A stretch of 64,000 nt of DNA from Parapristionchus giblindavisi (lineage: Eukaryota > Nematoda > Chromadorea > Rhabditida > Diplogasteridae). A model generated the notes under the pieces. It ran no database searches. It saw only the letters and a program-made list of their open reading frames with translations, and was not told the DNA's origin. Where the stretch lies: the NCBI GenBank assembly GCA_943737045.1, contig CALSFV010000217.1, forward strand, positions 496,001-560,000. The letters are read 5' to 3'. A program made the translations under genes and the position numbers. Each line of letters opens with the position of its first letter. Position 1 is the first letter of the stretch. Below are positions 10,035 to 24,300 of the stretch, piece after piece.

Positions 10035-13000
10035 TCAACAAAAGATTACAGCTTGACATGAACTGAAGTGTACATTATTCAGAATTTTTTGCTCTTTCTC
10101 GTGGTATATGACACGATAAGTTTCGCTAAAATATTGACGTGTCACGAATTCTTTAATGCCAAAAATGCATGGTTCAATGTTGTTAATTCGGCTGGAGCGG
10201 CCGTTGTTCAACATGGAACGTTGCAAATTATTCAGAATTATTGCTCTTTCGTTTGGTATATGACACGCTGGGTTTCGCTGAAAATTTTTCATGTCAGGAA
10301 TTGTTTTGTTCTTATCAGAGTGATGGTTACTTTTGTACTTAGGGCATTGTAGAATCAACAAAAGATTACAGCTTGACATGAACTGAAGTGTACATTATTC
10401 AGAATTTTTTGCTCTTTCGTTTGGTGTATGACACGCTGGGTTTCGCTGAAAATTTTTCATGTCAGGAATTGTTTTGTTCTTATCAGAGTGATGGTTACTT
10501 TTGTACTTAGGGCATTGTAGAATCAACAAAAGCTTACAGCTTGACATGAACTGAAGTGTACATTATTCAGAATTTTTTGCTCTTTCTCGTGGTATATGAC
10601 ACGATAAGTTTCGCTAAAATATTGGCGTGTCACGAATTCTTTAATGCCAAAAATGCATGGTTCAATGTTGTTAATTCGGCTGGAGCGGCCGTTGTTCAAC
10701 ATGGAACGTTGCAAATTATTCAGAATTTTTTGCTCTTTCGTTTGGTATATGACACGCTGGGTTTCGCTGAAAATTTTTCATGTCAGGAATTGTTTTGTTT
10801 TTATCAGAGTGATGGTTACTTTTGTACTTAGGGCATTGTAGAATCAACAAAAGATTACAGCTTGACATGAACTGAAGTGTACATTATTCAGAATTTTTTG
10901 CTCTTTCTCGTGGTATATGACACGATAAGTTTCGCTAAAATATTGACGTGTCACGAATTCTTTAATGCCAAGAATGCATGGTTCAATGTTGTTAATTCGG
11001 CTGGAGCGGCCGTTGTTCAACATGGAACGTTGCAAATTATTCAGAATTATTGCTCTTTCGTTTGGTATATGACACGCTGGGTTTCGCTGAAAATTTTTCA
11101 TGTCAGGAATTGTTTTGTTCTTATCAGAGTGATGGTTACTTTTGTACTTAGGGCATTGTAGAATCAACAAAAGATTACAGCTTGACATGAACTGAAGTGT
11201 ACATTATTCCGAATTGTTTGCTCTTTCGTTTGGTATATGACACGCTGGGTTTCGCTGAAAATTTTTCATGTCAGGAATTGTTTTGTTCTTATCAGAGTGA
11301 TGGTTACTTTTGTACTTAAGGCATTGTAGAATCAACAAAAGATTACAGCTTGACATGAACTGAAGTGTACATTATTCAGAATTTTTTTGCTCTTTCGTTT
11401 GGTGTATGACACGCTGGGTTTCGCTGAAAATTTTTCATGTCAGGAATTGTTTTGTTCTTATCAGAGTGATGGTTACTTTTGTACTTAGGGCATTGTAGAA
11501 TCAACAAAAGATTACAGCTTGACATGAACTGAAGTGTACATTATTCCGAATTGTTTGCTCTTTCGTTTGGTATATGACACGCTGGGTTTCGCTGAAAATT
11601 TTTCATGTCAGGAATTGTTTTGTTCTTATCAGAGTGATGGTTACTTTTGTACTTAGGGCATTGTAGAATCAACAAAAGATTACAGCTTGACATGAACTGA
11701 AGTGTACATTATTCAGAATTTTTTGCTCTTTCTCGTGGTATATGACACGATAAGTTTCGCTAAAATATTGACGTGTCACGAATTCTTTAATGCCAAAAAT
11801 GCATGGTTCAATGTTGTTAATTCGGCTGGAGCGGCCGTTGTTCAACATGGAACGTTGCAAATTATTCAGAATTATTGCTCTTTCGTTTGGTATATGACAC
11901 GCTGGGTTTCGCTGAAAATTTTTCATGTCAGGAATTGTTTTGTTCTTATCAGAGTGATGGTTACTTTTGTACTTAGGGCATTGTAGAATCAACAAAAGAT
12001 TACAGCTTGACATGAACTGAAGTGTACATTATTCAGAATTTTTTGCTCTTTCGTTTGGTGTATGACACGCTGGGTTTCGCTGAAAATTTTTCATGTCAGG
12101 AATTGTTTTGTTCTTATCAGAGTGATGGTTACTTTTGTACTTAGGGCATTGTAGAATCAACAAAAGCTTACAGCTTGACATGAACTGAAGTGTACATTAT
12201 TCAGAATTTTTTGCTCTTTCTCGTGGTATATGACACGATAAGTTTCGCTAAAATATTGGCGTGTCACGAATTCTTTAATGCCAAAAATGCATGGTTCAAT
12301 GTTGTTAATTCGGCTGGAGCGGCCGTTGTTCAACATGGAACGTTGCAAATTATTCAGAATTTTTTGCTCTTTCGTTTGGTATATGACACGCTGGGTTTCG
12401 CTGAAAATTTTTCATGTCAGGAATTGTTTTGTTTTTATCAGAGTGATGGTTACTTTTGTACTTAGGGCATTGTAGAATCAACAAAAGATTACAGCTTGAC
12501 ATGAACTGAAGTGTACATTATTCAGAATTTTTTGCTCTTTCTCGTGGTATATGACACGATAAGTTTCGCTAAAATATTGACGTGTCACGAATTCTTTAAT
12601 GCCAAGAATGCATGGTTCAATGTTGTTAATTCGGCTGGAGCGGCCGTTGTTCAACATGGAACGTTGCAAATTATTCAGAATTATTGCTCTTTCGTTTGGT
12701 ATATGACACGCTGGGTTTCGCTGAAAATTTTTCATGTCAGGAATTGTTTTGTTCTTATCAGAGTGATGGTTACTTTTGTACTTAGGGCATTGTAGAATCA
12801 ACAAAAGATTACAGCTTGACATGAACTGAAGTGTACATTATTCCGAATTGTTTGCTCTTTCGTTTGGTATATGACACGCTGGGTTTCGCTGAAAATTTTT
12901 CATGTCAGGAATTGTTTTGTTCTTATCAGAGTGATGGTTACTTTTGTACTTAAGGCATTGTAGAATCAACAAAAGATTACAGCTTGACATGAACTGAAGT

Positions 13001-13302
13001 GTACATTATTCAGAATTTTTTTGCTCTTTCGTTTGGTGTATGACACGCTGGGTTTCGCTGAAAATTTTTCATGTCAGGAATTGTTTTGTTCTTATCAGAG
13101 TGATGGTTACTTTTGTACTTAGGGCATTGTAGAATCAACAAAAGATTACAGCTTGACATGAACTGAAGTGTACATTATTCAGAATTTTTTGCTCTTTCGT
13201 TTGGTGTATGACACGCTGGGTTTCGCTGAAAATTTTTCATGTCAGGAATTGTTTTGTTCTTATCAGAGTGATGGTTACTTTTGTACTTAGGGCATTGTAG
13301 AA
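10035..13302 (+). repeat. 1634-bp HOR, two copies
   Basis: Copies are 10035-11668 and 11669-13302. Unit order is L320, S, L321, L320, S, S169, S. Private markers recur at an offset of 1634: 'aaaagcttacag' (about 10530, 12164), 'gtttttatcag' (about 10797, 12431), 'ccaagaatgc' (about 10969, 12603) and the T7 tract of one S. The last S of each copy differs: copy 1 has the 'ccgaattgtttgc' type and copy 2 the standard type. Confidence 0.93.
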
Positions 13303-14616
13303 TCAACAAAAGATTACAGCTTGACATGAACTGAAGTGTACATTATTCAGAATTTTTTGCTCTTTCTCGTGGTATATGACACGATAAGTTTCGCTAAAAT
13401 ATTGACGTGTCACGAATTCTTTAATGCCAAAAATGCATGGTTCAATGTTGTTAATTCGGCTGGAGCGGCCGTTGTTCAACATGGAACGTTGCAAATTATT
13501 CAGAATTTTTTGCTCTTTCGTTTGGTATATGACACGCTGGGTTTCGCTGAAAATTTTCCATGTCAGGAATTGTTTTGTTCTTATCAGAGTGATGGTTACT
13601 TTTGTACTTAGAGCATTGTAGAATCAACAAAAGATTACAGCTTGACATGTACTGAAGTGTACATTATTCAGAATTTTTTGCTCTTTCGTTTGGTGTATGA
13701 CACGCTGGGTTTCGCTGAAAATTTTTCATGTCAGGAATTGTTTTGTTCTTATCAGAGTGATGGTCACTTTTGTACTTAGGGCATTGTAGAATCAACAAAA
13801 GATTACAGCTTGACATGAACTGAAGTGTACATTATTCAGAATTTTTTGCTCTTTCGTTTGGTGTATGACACGCTGGGTTTCGCTGAAAATTTTTCATGTC
13901 AGGAATTGTTTTGTTCTTATCAGAGTGATGGTTACTTTTGTACTTAGGGCATTGTAGAATCAACAAAAGATTACAGCTTGACATGAACTGAAGTGTACAT
14001 TATTCAGAATTTTTTGCTCTTTCTCGTGGTATATGACACGATAAGTTTCGCTAAAATATTGACGTGTCACGAATTCTTTAATGCCAAAAATGCATGGTTC
14101 AATGTTGTTAATTCGGCTGGAGCGGCCGTTGTTCAACATGGAACGTTGCAAATTATTCAGAATTTTTTGCTCTTTCGTTTGGTATATGACACGCTGGGTT
14201 TCGCTGAAAATTTTCCATGTCAGGAATTGTTTTGTTCTTATCAGAGTGATGGTTACTTTTGTACTTAGAGCATTGTAGAATCAACAAAAGATTACAGCTT
14301 GACATGAACTGAAGTGTACATTATTCAGAATTTTTTGCTCTTTCGTTTGGTGTATGACACGCTGGGTTTCGCTGAAAATTTTTCATGTCAGGAATTGTTT
14401 TGTTCTTATCAGAGTGATGGTCACTTTTGTACTTAGGGCATTGTAGAATCAACAAAAGATTACAGCTTGACATGAACTGAAGTGTACATTATTCAGAATT
14501 TTTTGCTCTTTCGTTTGGTGTATGACACGCTGGGTTTCGCTGAAAATTTTTCATGTCAGGAATTGTTTTGTTCTTATCAGAGTGATGGTTACTTTTGTAC
14601 TTAGGGCATTGTAGAA
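13303..14616 (+). repeat. 657-bp HOR (L-S-S), two copies
   Basis: Copies are 13303-13959 and 13960-14616. Both L units have 'ttttccatg' and 'acttagagc'. The first S of each has 'ggtcacttttg' (about 13762, 14419). The offset is 657. Confidence 0.92.
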
Positions 14617-16704
14617 TCAACAAAAGATTACAGCTTGACATGAACTGAAGTGTACATTATTCAGAATTGTTTGCTCTTTCTCGTGGTATATGACACGATA
14701 AGTTTCGCTAAAATATTGACGTGTCACGAATTCTTTAATGCCAAAAATGCATGGTTCAATGTTGTTAATTCGGCTGGAGCGGCCGTTGTTCAACATGGAA
14801 CGTTGCAAATTATTCAGAATTTTTTGCTCTTTCGTTTGGTATATGACACGCTGGGTTTCGCTGAAAATTTTTCATGTCAGGAATTGTTTTGTTCTTATCA
14901 GAGTGATGGTTACTTTTGTACTTAGGGCATTGTAGAATCAACAAAAGATTACAGCTTGACATGAACTGAAGTGTACATTATTCAGAATTGTTTGCTCTTT
15001 CGTTTGGTATATGACACGCTGGGTTTCGCTGAAAATTTTTCATGTCAGGAATTGTTTTGTTCTTATCAGAGTGATGGTTACTTTTGTACTTAAGGCATTG
15101 TAGAATCAACAAAAGATTACAGCTTGACATGAACTGAAGTGTACATTATTCAGAATTTTTTGCTCTTTCTCGTGGTATATGACACGATAAGTTTCGCTAA
15201 AATATTGACGTGTCACGAATTCTTTAATGCCAAAAATGCATGGTTCAATGTTGTTAATTCGGCTGGAGCGGCCGTTGTTCAACATGGAACGTTGCAAATT
15301 ATTCAGAATTTTTTGCTCTTTCGTTTGGTATATGACACGCTGGGTTTCGCTGAAAATTTTTCATGTCAGGAATTGTTTTGTTCTTATCAGAGTGATGGTT
15401 ACTTTTGTACTTAGGGCATTGTAGAATCAACAAAAGATTACAGCTTGACATGAACTGAAGTGTACATTATTCAGAATTTGTTGCTCTTTCACGTGGTATA
15501 TGACACGATAAGTTTCGCTAAAATATTGACGTGTCACGAATTCTTTAATGCCAAAAATGCATGGTTCAATGTTGTTAATTCGGCTGGAGCGGCCGTTGTT
15601 CAACAGGGAACGCTGCAAATTATTCAGAATTTTTTGCTCTTTCGTTTGGTATATGACACGATGGGTTTCGCTGAAAATTTTTCATGTCAGGAATTGTTTT
15701 GTTCTTATCAGAGTGATGGTTACTTTTGTACTTAGGGCATTGTAGAATCAACAAAAGATTACAACTTGACATGAACTGAAGTGTACATAATTCAGAATTT
15801 TTTGCTCTTTCTCGTGGTATATGACACGATAAGTTTCGCTAAAATATTGACGTGTCACGAATTCTTTAATGAAAAATGCATGGTTCAATGTTGTTAATTC
15901 GGCTGGAGCGGCCGTTGTTCAACATCGAAAATTGCAAATTATTCAGAATTTTTTGCTCTTTCGTTTGGTATATGACACGCTGGGTTTCGCTGAAAATTTT
16001 TCATGTCAGGAATTGTTTTGTTCTTATCAGAGTGATGGTTACTTTTGTACTTAGGGCATTGTAGAATCAACAAAAGATTACAGCTTGACATGAACTGAAG
16101 TGTACATTATTCAGAATTTTTTGCTCTTTCTCGTGGTATATGACACGATAAGTTTCGCTAAAATATTGACGTGTCACGAATTCTTTAATGAAAAATGCAT
16201 GGTTCAATGTTGTTAATTCGGCTGGAGCGGCCGTTGTTCAACATCGAAAATTGCAAATTATTCAGAATTTTTTGCTCTTTCGTTTGGTATATGACACGCT
16301 GGGTTTCGCTGAAAATTTTTCATGTCAGGAATTGTTTTGTTCTTATCAGAGTGATGGTTACTTTTGTACTTAGGGCATTGTAGAATCAACAAAAGATTAC
16401 AGCTTGACATGAACTGAAGTGTACATTATTCAGAATTTTTTGCTCTTTCTCGTGGTATATGACACGATAAGTTTCGCTAAAATATTGACGTGTCACGAAT
16501 TCTTTAATGAAAAATGCATGGTTCAATGTTGTTAATTCGGCTGGAGCGGCCGTTGTTCAACATGGAACGTTGCAAATTATTCAGAATTGTTTGCTCTTTC
16601 GTTTGGTATATGACACGCTGGGTTTCGCTGAAAATTTTTCATGTCAGGAATTGTTTTGTTCTTATCAGAGTAATGGTTACTTTTGTACTTAGGGCATTGT
16701 AGAA
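14617..16704 (+). repeat. L run including three 319-bp L units
   Basis: L units start at 14617, 15106, 15427, 15748, 16067 and 16386, with a single S at 14938. Units 15748, 16067 and 16386 are 319 bp. They share a 2-bp deletion ('atgaaaaatg' instead of 'atgccaaaaatg'). The first two also share 'catcgaaaattgc', which indicates a local unit-by-unit duplication. Unit 15427 carries private changes ('caacagggaacgctg', 'gacacgatggg'). Confidence 0.92.
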
Positions 16705-18033
16705 TCAACAAAAGATTACAGCTTGACATGAACTGAAGTGTACATTATTCAGAATTTTTTGCTCTTTCGTTTGGTGTATCACACGCTGGGTTTAGCTGAA
16801 AATTTTTCATGTCAGGAATTGTTTTGTTCTTATCAGAGTGATGGTTACTTTTGTACTTAGGGCATTGTAGAATCAACAAAAGATTACAGCTTGACATGAA
16901 CTGAAGTGTACATTATTCAGAATTTTTTGCTCTTTCGTTTGGTGTATGACACGCTGGGTTTCGCTGAAAATTTTTCATGTCAGGAATTGTTTTGTTCTTA
17001 TCAGAGTGATGGTTACTTTTGTACTTAGAGCATTGTAGAATCAACAAAAGATTACAGCTTGACATGAACTGAAGTGTACATTATTCAGAATTTTTTGCTC
17101 TTTCGTTTGGTGTATGACACGCTGGGTTTCGCTGAAAATTTTTCATGTCAGGAATTGTTTTGTTCTTATCAGAGTGATGGTTACTTTTGTACTTAGAGCA
17201 TTGTAGAATCAACAAAAGATTACAGCTTGACATGAACTGAAGTGTTCATTATTCAGAATTTTTTGCTCTTTCGTTTGGTGTATGACACGCTGGGTTTCGC
17301 TGAAAATTTTTCATGTCAGGAATTGTTTTGTTCTTATCAGAGTGATGGTTACTTTTGTACTTAGGGCATTGTAGAATCAACAAAAGATTACAGCTTGACA
17401 TGAACTGAAGTGTACATTATTTAGAATTTTTTGCTCTTTCGTTTGGTGTATCACACGCTGGGTTTAGCTGAAAATTTTTCATGTCAGGAATTGTTTTGTT
17501 CTTATCAGAGTGATGGTTACTTTTGTACTTAGGGCATTGTAGAATCAACAAAAGATTACAGCTTGACATGAACTGAAGTGTACATTATTCAGAATTTTTT
17601 GCTCTTTCACGTGGTATATGACACGATAAGTTTCGCTAAAATATTGACGTGTCACGAATTCTTTAATGCCAAAAATGCATGGTTCAATGTTGTTAATTCG
17701 GCTGGAGCGGCCGTTGTTCAACATGGAACGTTGCAAATTATTCAGAATTTTTTGCTATTTCGTTTGGTATATGACACGCTGGGTTTCGCTGAAAATTTTT
17801 CATGTCAGGAATTGTTTTGTTCTTATCAGAGTGATGATTACTTTTGTACTTAGGGCATTGTAGAATCAACAAAAGATTACAGCTTGACATGAACTGAAGT
17901 GTACATTATTTAGAATTTTTTGCTCTTTCGTTTGGTGTATCACACGCTGGGTTTAGCTGAAAATTTTTCATGTCAGGAATTGTTTTGTTCTTATCAGAGT
18001 GATGGTTACTTTTGTACTTAGGGCATTGTAGAA
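16705..18033 (+). repeat. S run plus L-S pair
   Basis: Five S units (16705, 16873, 17041, 17209, 17377) are followed by L 17545 and S 17866. S units 16705, 17377 and 17866 share 'gtatcacacg' and 'tttagctg'. That makes them one subfamily, now separated by other units. L 17545 begins a subfamily with 'ctctttcacgtgg' in the B half. Confidence 0.9.
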
Positions 18034-21000
18034 TCAACAAAAGATTACAGCTTGACATGAACTGAAGTGTACATTATTCAGAATTTTTTGCTCTTTCACG
18101 TGGTATATGACACGATAAGTTTCGCTAAAATATTGACGTGTCACGAATTCTTTAATGCCAAAAATGCATGGTTCAATGTTGTTAATTCGGCTGGAGCGGC
18201 CGTTGTTCAACATGGAACGTTGCAAATTATTCAGAATTTTTTGCTCTTTCGTTTGGTATATGACACGCTGGGTTTCGCTGAAAATTTTCCATGTCAGGAA
18301 TTGTTTTGTTCTTATCAGAGTGATGGTTACTTTTGTACTTAGAGCATTGTAGAATCAACAAAAGATTACAGCTTGACATGAACTGAAGTGTACATTATTC
18401 AGAATTTTTTGCTCTTTCGTTTGGTGTATGACACGCTGGGTTTCGCTGAAAATTTTTCATGTCAGGAATTGTTTTGTTCTTATCAGAGTGATGGTTACTT
18501 TTGTACTTAGAGCATTGTAGAATCAACAAAAGATTACAGCTTGACATGAACTGAAGTGTACATTATTCAGAATTTTTTGCTCTTTCGTTTGGTGTATGAC
18601 ACGCTGGGTTTCGCTGAAAATTTTTCATGTCAGGAATTGTTTTGTTCTTATCAGAGTGATGGTTACTTTTGTACTTAGAGCATTGTAGAATCAACAAAAG
18701 ATTACAGCTTGACATGAACTGAAGTGTACATTATTCAGAATTTTTTGCTCTTTCGTTTGGTGTATGACACGCTGGGTTTCGCTGAAAATGTTTCATGTCA
18801 GGAATTGTTTTGCTCTTATCAGAGTGATGGTTACTTTTGTACTTAGAGCATTGTAGAATCAACAAAAGATTACAGCTTGACATGAACTGAAGTGTACATT
18901 ATTCAGAATTTTTTGCTCTTTCGTTTGGTGTATGACACGCTGGGTTTCGCTGAAAATTTTTCATGTCAGGAATTGTTTTGTTCTTATCAGAGTGATGGTT
19001 ACTTTTGTACTTAGGGCATTGTAGAATCAACAAAAGATTACAGCTTGACATGAACTGAAGTGTACATTATTCAGAATTTTTTGCTCTTTCGTTTGGTGTA
19101 TGACACGCTGGGTTTCGCTGAAATATTGACGTGTCACGAATTCTTTAATGCCAAAAATGCATGGTTCAATGTTGTTAATTCGGCTGGAGCGGCCGTTGTT
19201 TAACATGGAACGTTGCAAATTATTCAGAATTTTTTGCTATTTCGTTTGGTATATGACACGCTGGGTTTCGCTGAAAATTTTTCATGTCAGGAATTGTTTT
19301 GTTCTTATCAGAGTGATGGTTACTTTTGTACTTAGGGCATTGTAGAATCAACAAAAGATTACAGCTTGACATGAACTGAAGTGTACATTATTCAGAATTT
19401 TTTGCTCTTTCGTTTGGTGTATGACACGCTGGGTTTCGCTGAAAATTTTTCATGGCAGGAATTGTTTTGTTCTTATCAGAGTGATGGTTACTTTTGTACT
19501 TAGGGCATTGTAGAATCAACAAAATATTACAGCTTGACATGAACTGAAGTGTACATTATTCAGAATTTTTTGCTCTTTCGTTTGGTGTATGACACGCTGG
19601 GTTTCGCTGAAAATTTTTCATGGCAGGAATTGTTTTGTTCTTATCAGAGTGATGGTTACTTTTGTACTTAGGGCATTGTAGAATCAACAAAATATTACAG
19701 CTTGACATGAACTGAAGTGTACATTATTCAGAATTTTTTGCTCTTTCACGTGGTATATGACACGATAAGTTTCGCTAAAATATTGACGTGTCACGAATTC
19801 TTTAATGCCAAAAATGCATGGTTCAATGTTGTTAATTCGGCTGGAGCGGCCGTTGTTCAACATGGAACGTTGCAAATTATTCAGAATTTTTTGCTCTTTC
19901 GTTTGGTATATGACACGCTGGGTTTCGCTGAAAATTTTCCATGTCAGGAATTGTTTTGTTCTTATCAGAGTGATGGTTACTTTTGTACTTAGAGCATTGT
20001 AGAATCAACAAAAGATTACAGCTTGACATGAACTGAAGTGTACATTATTCAGAATTTTTTGCTCTTTCGTTTGGTGTATGACACGCTGGGTTTCGCTGAA
20101 AATTTTTCATGTCAGGAATTGTTTTGTTCTTATCAGAGTGATGGTTACTTTTGTACTTAGAGCATTGTAGAATCAACAAAAGATTACAGCTTGACATGAA
20201 CTGAAGTGTACATTATTCAGAATTTTTTGCTCTTTCGTTTGGTGTATGACACGCTGGGTTTCGCTGAAAATTTTTCATGTCAGGAATTGTTTTGTTCTTA
20301 TCAGAGTGATGGTTACTTTTGTACTTAGAGCATTGTAGAATCAACAAAAGATTACAGCTTGACATGAACTGAAGTGTACATTATTCAGAATTTTTTGCTC
20401 TTTCGTTTGGTGTATGACACGCTGGGTTTCGCTGAAAATGTTTCATGTCAGGAATTGTTTTGCTCTTATCAGAGTGATGGTTACTTTTGTACTTAGAGCA
20501 TTGTAGAATCAACAAAAGATTACAGCTTGACATGAACTGAAGTGTACATTATTCAGAATTTTTTGCTCTTTCGTTTGGTGTATGACACGCTGGGTTTCGC
20601 TGAAAATTTTTCATGTCAGGAATTGTTTTGTTCTTATCAGAGTGATGGTTACTTTTGTACTTAGGGCATTGTAGAATCAACAAAAGATTACAGCTTGACA
20701 TGAACTGAAGTGTACATTATTCAGAATTTTTTGCTCTTTCGTTTGGTGTATGACACGCTGGGTTTCGCTGAAATATTGACGTGTCACGAATTCTTTAATG
20801 CCAAAAATGCATGGTTCAATGTTGTTAATTCGGCTGGAGCGGCCGTTGTTTAACATGGAACGTTGCAAATTATTCAGAATTTTTTGCTATTTCGTTTGGT
20901 ATATGACACGCTGGGTTTCGCTGAAAATTTTTCATGTCAGGAATTGTTTTGTTCTTATCAGAGTGATGGTTACTTTTGTACTTAGGGCATTGTAGAATCA

Positions 21001-21333
21001 ACAAAAGATTACAGCTTGACATGAACTGAAGTGTACATTATTCAGAATTTTTTGCTCTTTCGTTTGGTGTATGACACGCTGGGTTTCGCTGAAAATTTTT
21101 CATGGCAGGAATTGTTTTGTTCTTATCAGAGTGATGGTTACTTTTGTACTTAGGGCATTGTAGAATCAACAAAATATTACAGCTTGACATGAACTGAAGT
21201 GTACATTATTCAGAATTTTTTGCTCTTTCGTTTGGTGTATGACACGCTGGGTTTCGCTGAAAATTTTTCATGGCAGGAATTGTTTTGTTCTTATCAGAGT
21301 GATGGTTACTTTTGTACTTAGGGCATTGTAGAA
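18034..21333 (+). repeat. 1650-bp HOR, two copies
   Basis: Copies are 18034-19683 and 19684-21333. Order: L ('cacgtgg', 'ttttccatg'), S, S, S ('aaaatgtttcatg', 'tgctcttatc'), S, chimeric L ('gctgaaatattgacg', 'gttgtttaacatgg'), S and S (both 'catggcagg'). All these variants recur at an offset of 1650. One difference is 'aaagattac' against 'aaatattac' at the start of the first L. Confidence 0.94.
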
Positions 21334-24300
21334 TCAACAAAATATTACAGCTTGACATGAACTGAAGTGTACATTATTCAGAATTTTTTGCTCTTTCGTT
21401 TGGTGTATGACACGCTGGGTTTCGCTGAAATATTGACGTGTCACGAATTCTTTAATGCCAAAAATGCATGGTTCAATGTTGTTAATTCGGCTGGAGCGGC
21501 CGTTGTTTAACATGGAACGTTGCAAATTATTCAGAATTTTTTGCTATTTCGTTTGGTATATGACACGCTGGGTTTCGCTGAAAATTTTTCATGTCAGGAA
21601 TTGTTTTGTTCTTATCAGAGTGATGGTTACTTTTGTACTTAGGGCATTGTAGAATCAACAAAAGATTACAGCTTGACATGAACTGAAGTGTACATTATTC
21701 AGAATTTTTTGCTCTTTCGTTTGGTGTATGACACGCTGGGTTTCGCTGAAAATTTTTCATGTCAGGAATTGTTTTGTTCTTATCAGAGTGATGGTTACTT
21801 TTGTACTTAGAGCATTGTAGAATCAACAAAAGATTACAGCTTGACATGAACTGAAGTGTACATTATTCAGAATTTTTTGCTCTTTCGTTTGGTGTATGAC
21901 ACGCTGGGTTTCGCTGAAAATTTTTCATGTCAGGAATTGTTTTGCTCTTATCAGAGTGATGGTTACTTTTGTACTTAGAGCATTGTAGAATCAACAAAAG
22001 ATTACAGCTTGACATGAACTGAAGTGTACATTATTCAGAATTTTTTGCTCTTTCGTTTGGTGTATGACACGCTGGGTTTCGCTGAAAATTTTTCATGTCA
22101 GGAATTGTTTTGTTCTTATCAGAGTGATGGTTACTTTTGTACTTAGGGCATTGTAGAATCAACAAAAGATTACAGCTTGACATGAACTGAAGTGTACATT
22201 ATTCAGAATTTTTTGCTCTTTCGTTTGGTGTATGACACGCTGGGTTTCGCTGAAAATTTTTCATGTCAGGAATTGTTTTGTTCTTATCAGAGTGATGGTT
22301 ACTTTTGTACTTAGAGCATTGTAGAATCAACAAAAGATTACAGCTTGACATGAACTGAAGTGTACATTATTCAGAATTTTTTGCTCTTTCGTTTGGTGTA
22401 TGACACGCTGGGTTTCGCTGAAAATGTTTCATGTCAGGAATTGTTTTGCTCTTATCAGAGTGATGGTTACTTTTGTACTTAGAGCATTGTAGAATCAACA
22501 AAAGATTACAGCTTGACATGAACTGAAGTGTACATTATTCAGAATTTTTTGCTCTTTCGTTTGGTGTATGACACGCTGGGTTTCGCTGAAAATTTTTCAT
22601 GTCAGGAATTGTTTTGTTCTTATCAGAGTGATGGTTACTTTTGTACTTAGGGCATTGTAGAATCAACAAAAGATTACAGCTTGACATGAACTGAAGTGTA
22701 CATTATTCAGAATTTTTTGCTCTTTCGTTTGGTGTATGACACGCTGGGTTTCGCTGAAAATTTTTCATGGCAGGAATTGTTTTGTTCTTATCAGAGTGAT
22801 GGTTACTTTTGTACTTAGGGCATTGTAGAATCAACAAAATATTACAGCTTGACATGAACTGAAGTGTACATTATTCAGAATTTTTTGCTCTTTCGTTTGG
22901 TGTATGACACGCTGGGTTTCGCTGAAATATTGACGTGTCACGAATTCTTTAATGCCAAAAATGCATGGTTCAATGTTGTTAATTCGGCTGGAGCGGCCGT
23001 TGTTTAACATGGAACGTTGCAAATTATTCAGAATTTTTTGCTATTTCGTTTGGTATATGACACGCTGGGTTTCGCTGAAAATTTTTCATGTCAGGAATTG
23101 TTTTGTTCTTATCAGAGTGATGGTTACTTTTGTACTTAGGGCATTGTAGAATCAACAAAAGATTACAGCTTGACATGAACTGAAGTGTACATTATTCAGA
23201 ATTTTTTGCTCTTTCGTTTGGTGTATGACACGCTGGGTTTCGCTGAAAATTTTTCATGTCAGGAATTGTTTTGTTCTTATCAGAGTGATGGTTACTTTTG
23301 TACTTAGGGCATTGTAGAATCAACAAAAGATTACAGCTTGACATGAACTGAAGTGTACATTATTCAGAATTTTTTGCTCTTTCGTTTGGTGTATGACACG
23401 CTGGGTTTCGCTGAAAATTTTTCATGTCAGGAATTGTTTTGTTCTTATCAGAGTGATGGTTACTTTTGTACTTAGAGCATTGTAGAATCAACAAAAGATT
23501 ACAGCTTGACATGAACTGAAGTGTACATTATTCAGAATTTTTTGCTCTTTCGTTTGGTGTATGACACGCTGGGTTTCGCTGAAAATTTTTCATGTCAGGA
23601 ATTGTTTTGCTCTTATCAGAGTGATGGTTACTTTTGTACTTAGAGCATTGTAGAATCAACAAAAGATTACAGCTTGACATGAACTGAAGTGTACATTATT
23701 CAGAATTTTTTGCTCTTACGTTTGGTGTATGACACGCTGGGTTTCGCTGAAAATTTTTCATGTCAGGAATTGTTTTGTTCTTATCAGAGTGATGGTTACT
23801 TTTGTACTTAGGGCATTGTAGAATCAACAAAAGATTACAGCTTGACATGAACTGAAGTGTACATTATTCAGAATTTTTTGCTCTTTCGTTTGGTGTATGA
23901 CACGCTGGGTTTCGCTGAAAATTTTTCATGTCAGGAATTGTTTTGTTCTTATCAGAGTGATGGTTACTTTTGTACTTAGAGCATTGTAGAATCAACAAAA
24001 GATTACAGCTTGACATGAACTGAAGTGTACATTATTCAGAATTTTTTGCTCTTTCGTTTGGTGTATGACACGCTGGGTTTCGCTGAAAATGTTTCATGTC
24101 AGGAATTGTTTTGCTCTTATCAGAGTGATGGTTACTTTTGTACTTAGAGCATTGTAGAATCAACAAAAGATTACAGCTTGACATGAACTGAAGTGTACAT
24201 TATTCAGAATTTTTTGCTCTTTCGTTTGGTGTATGACACGCTGGGTTTCGCTGAAAATTTTTCATGTCAGGAATTGTTTTGTTCTTATCAGAGTGATGGT

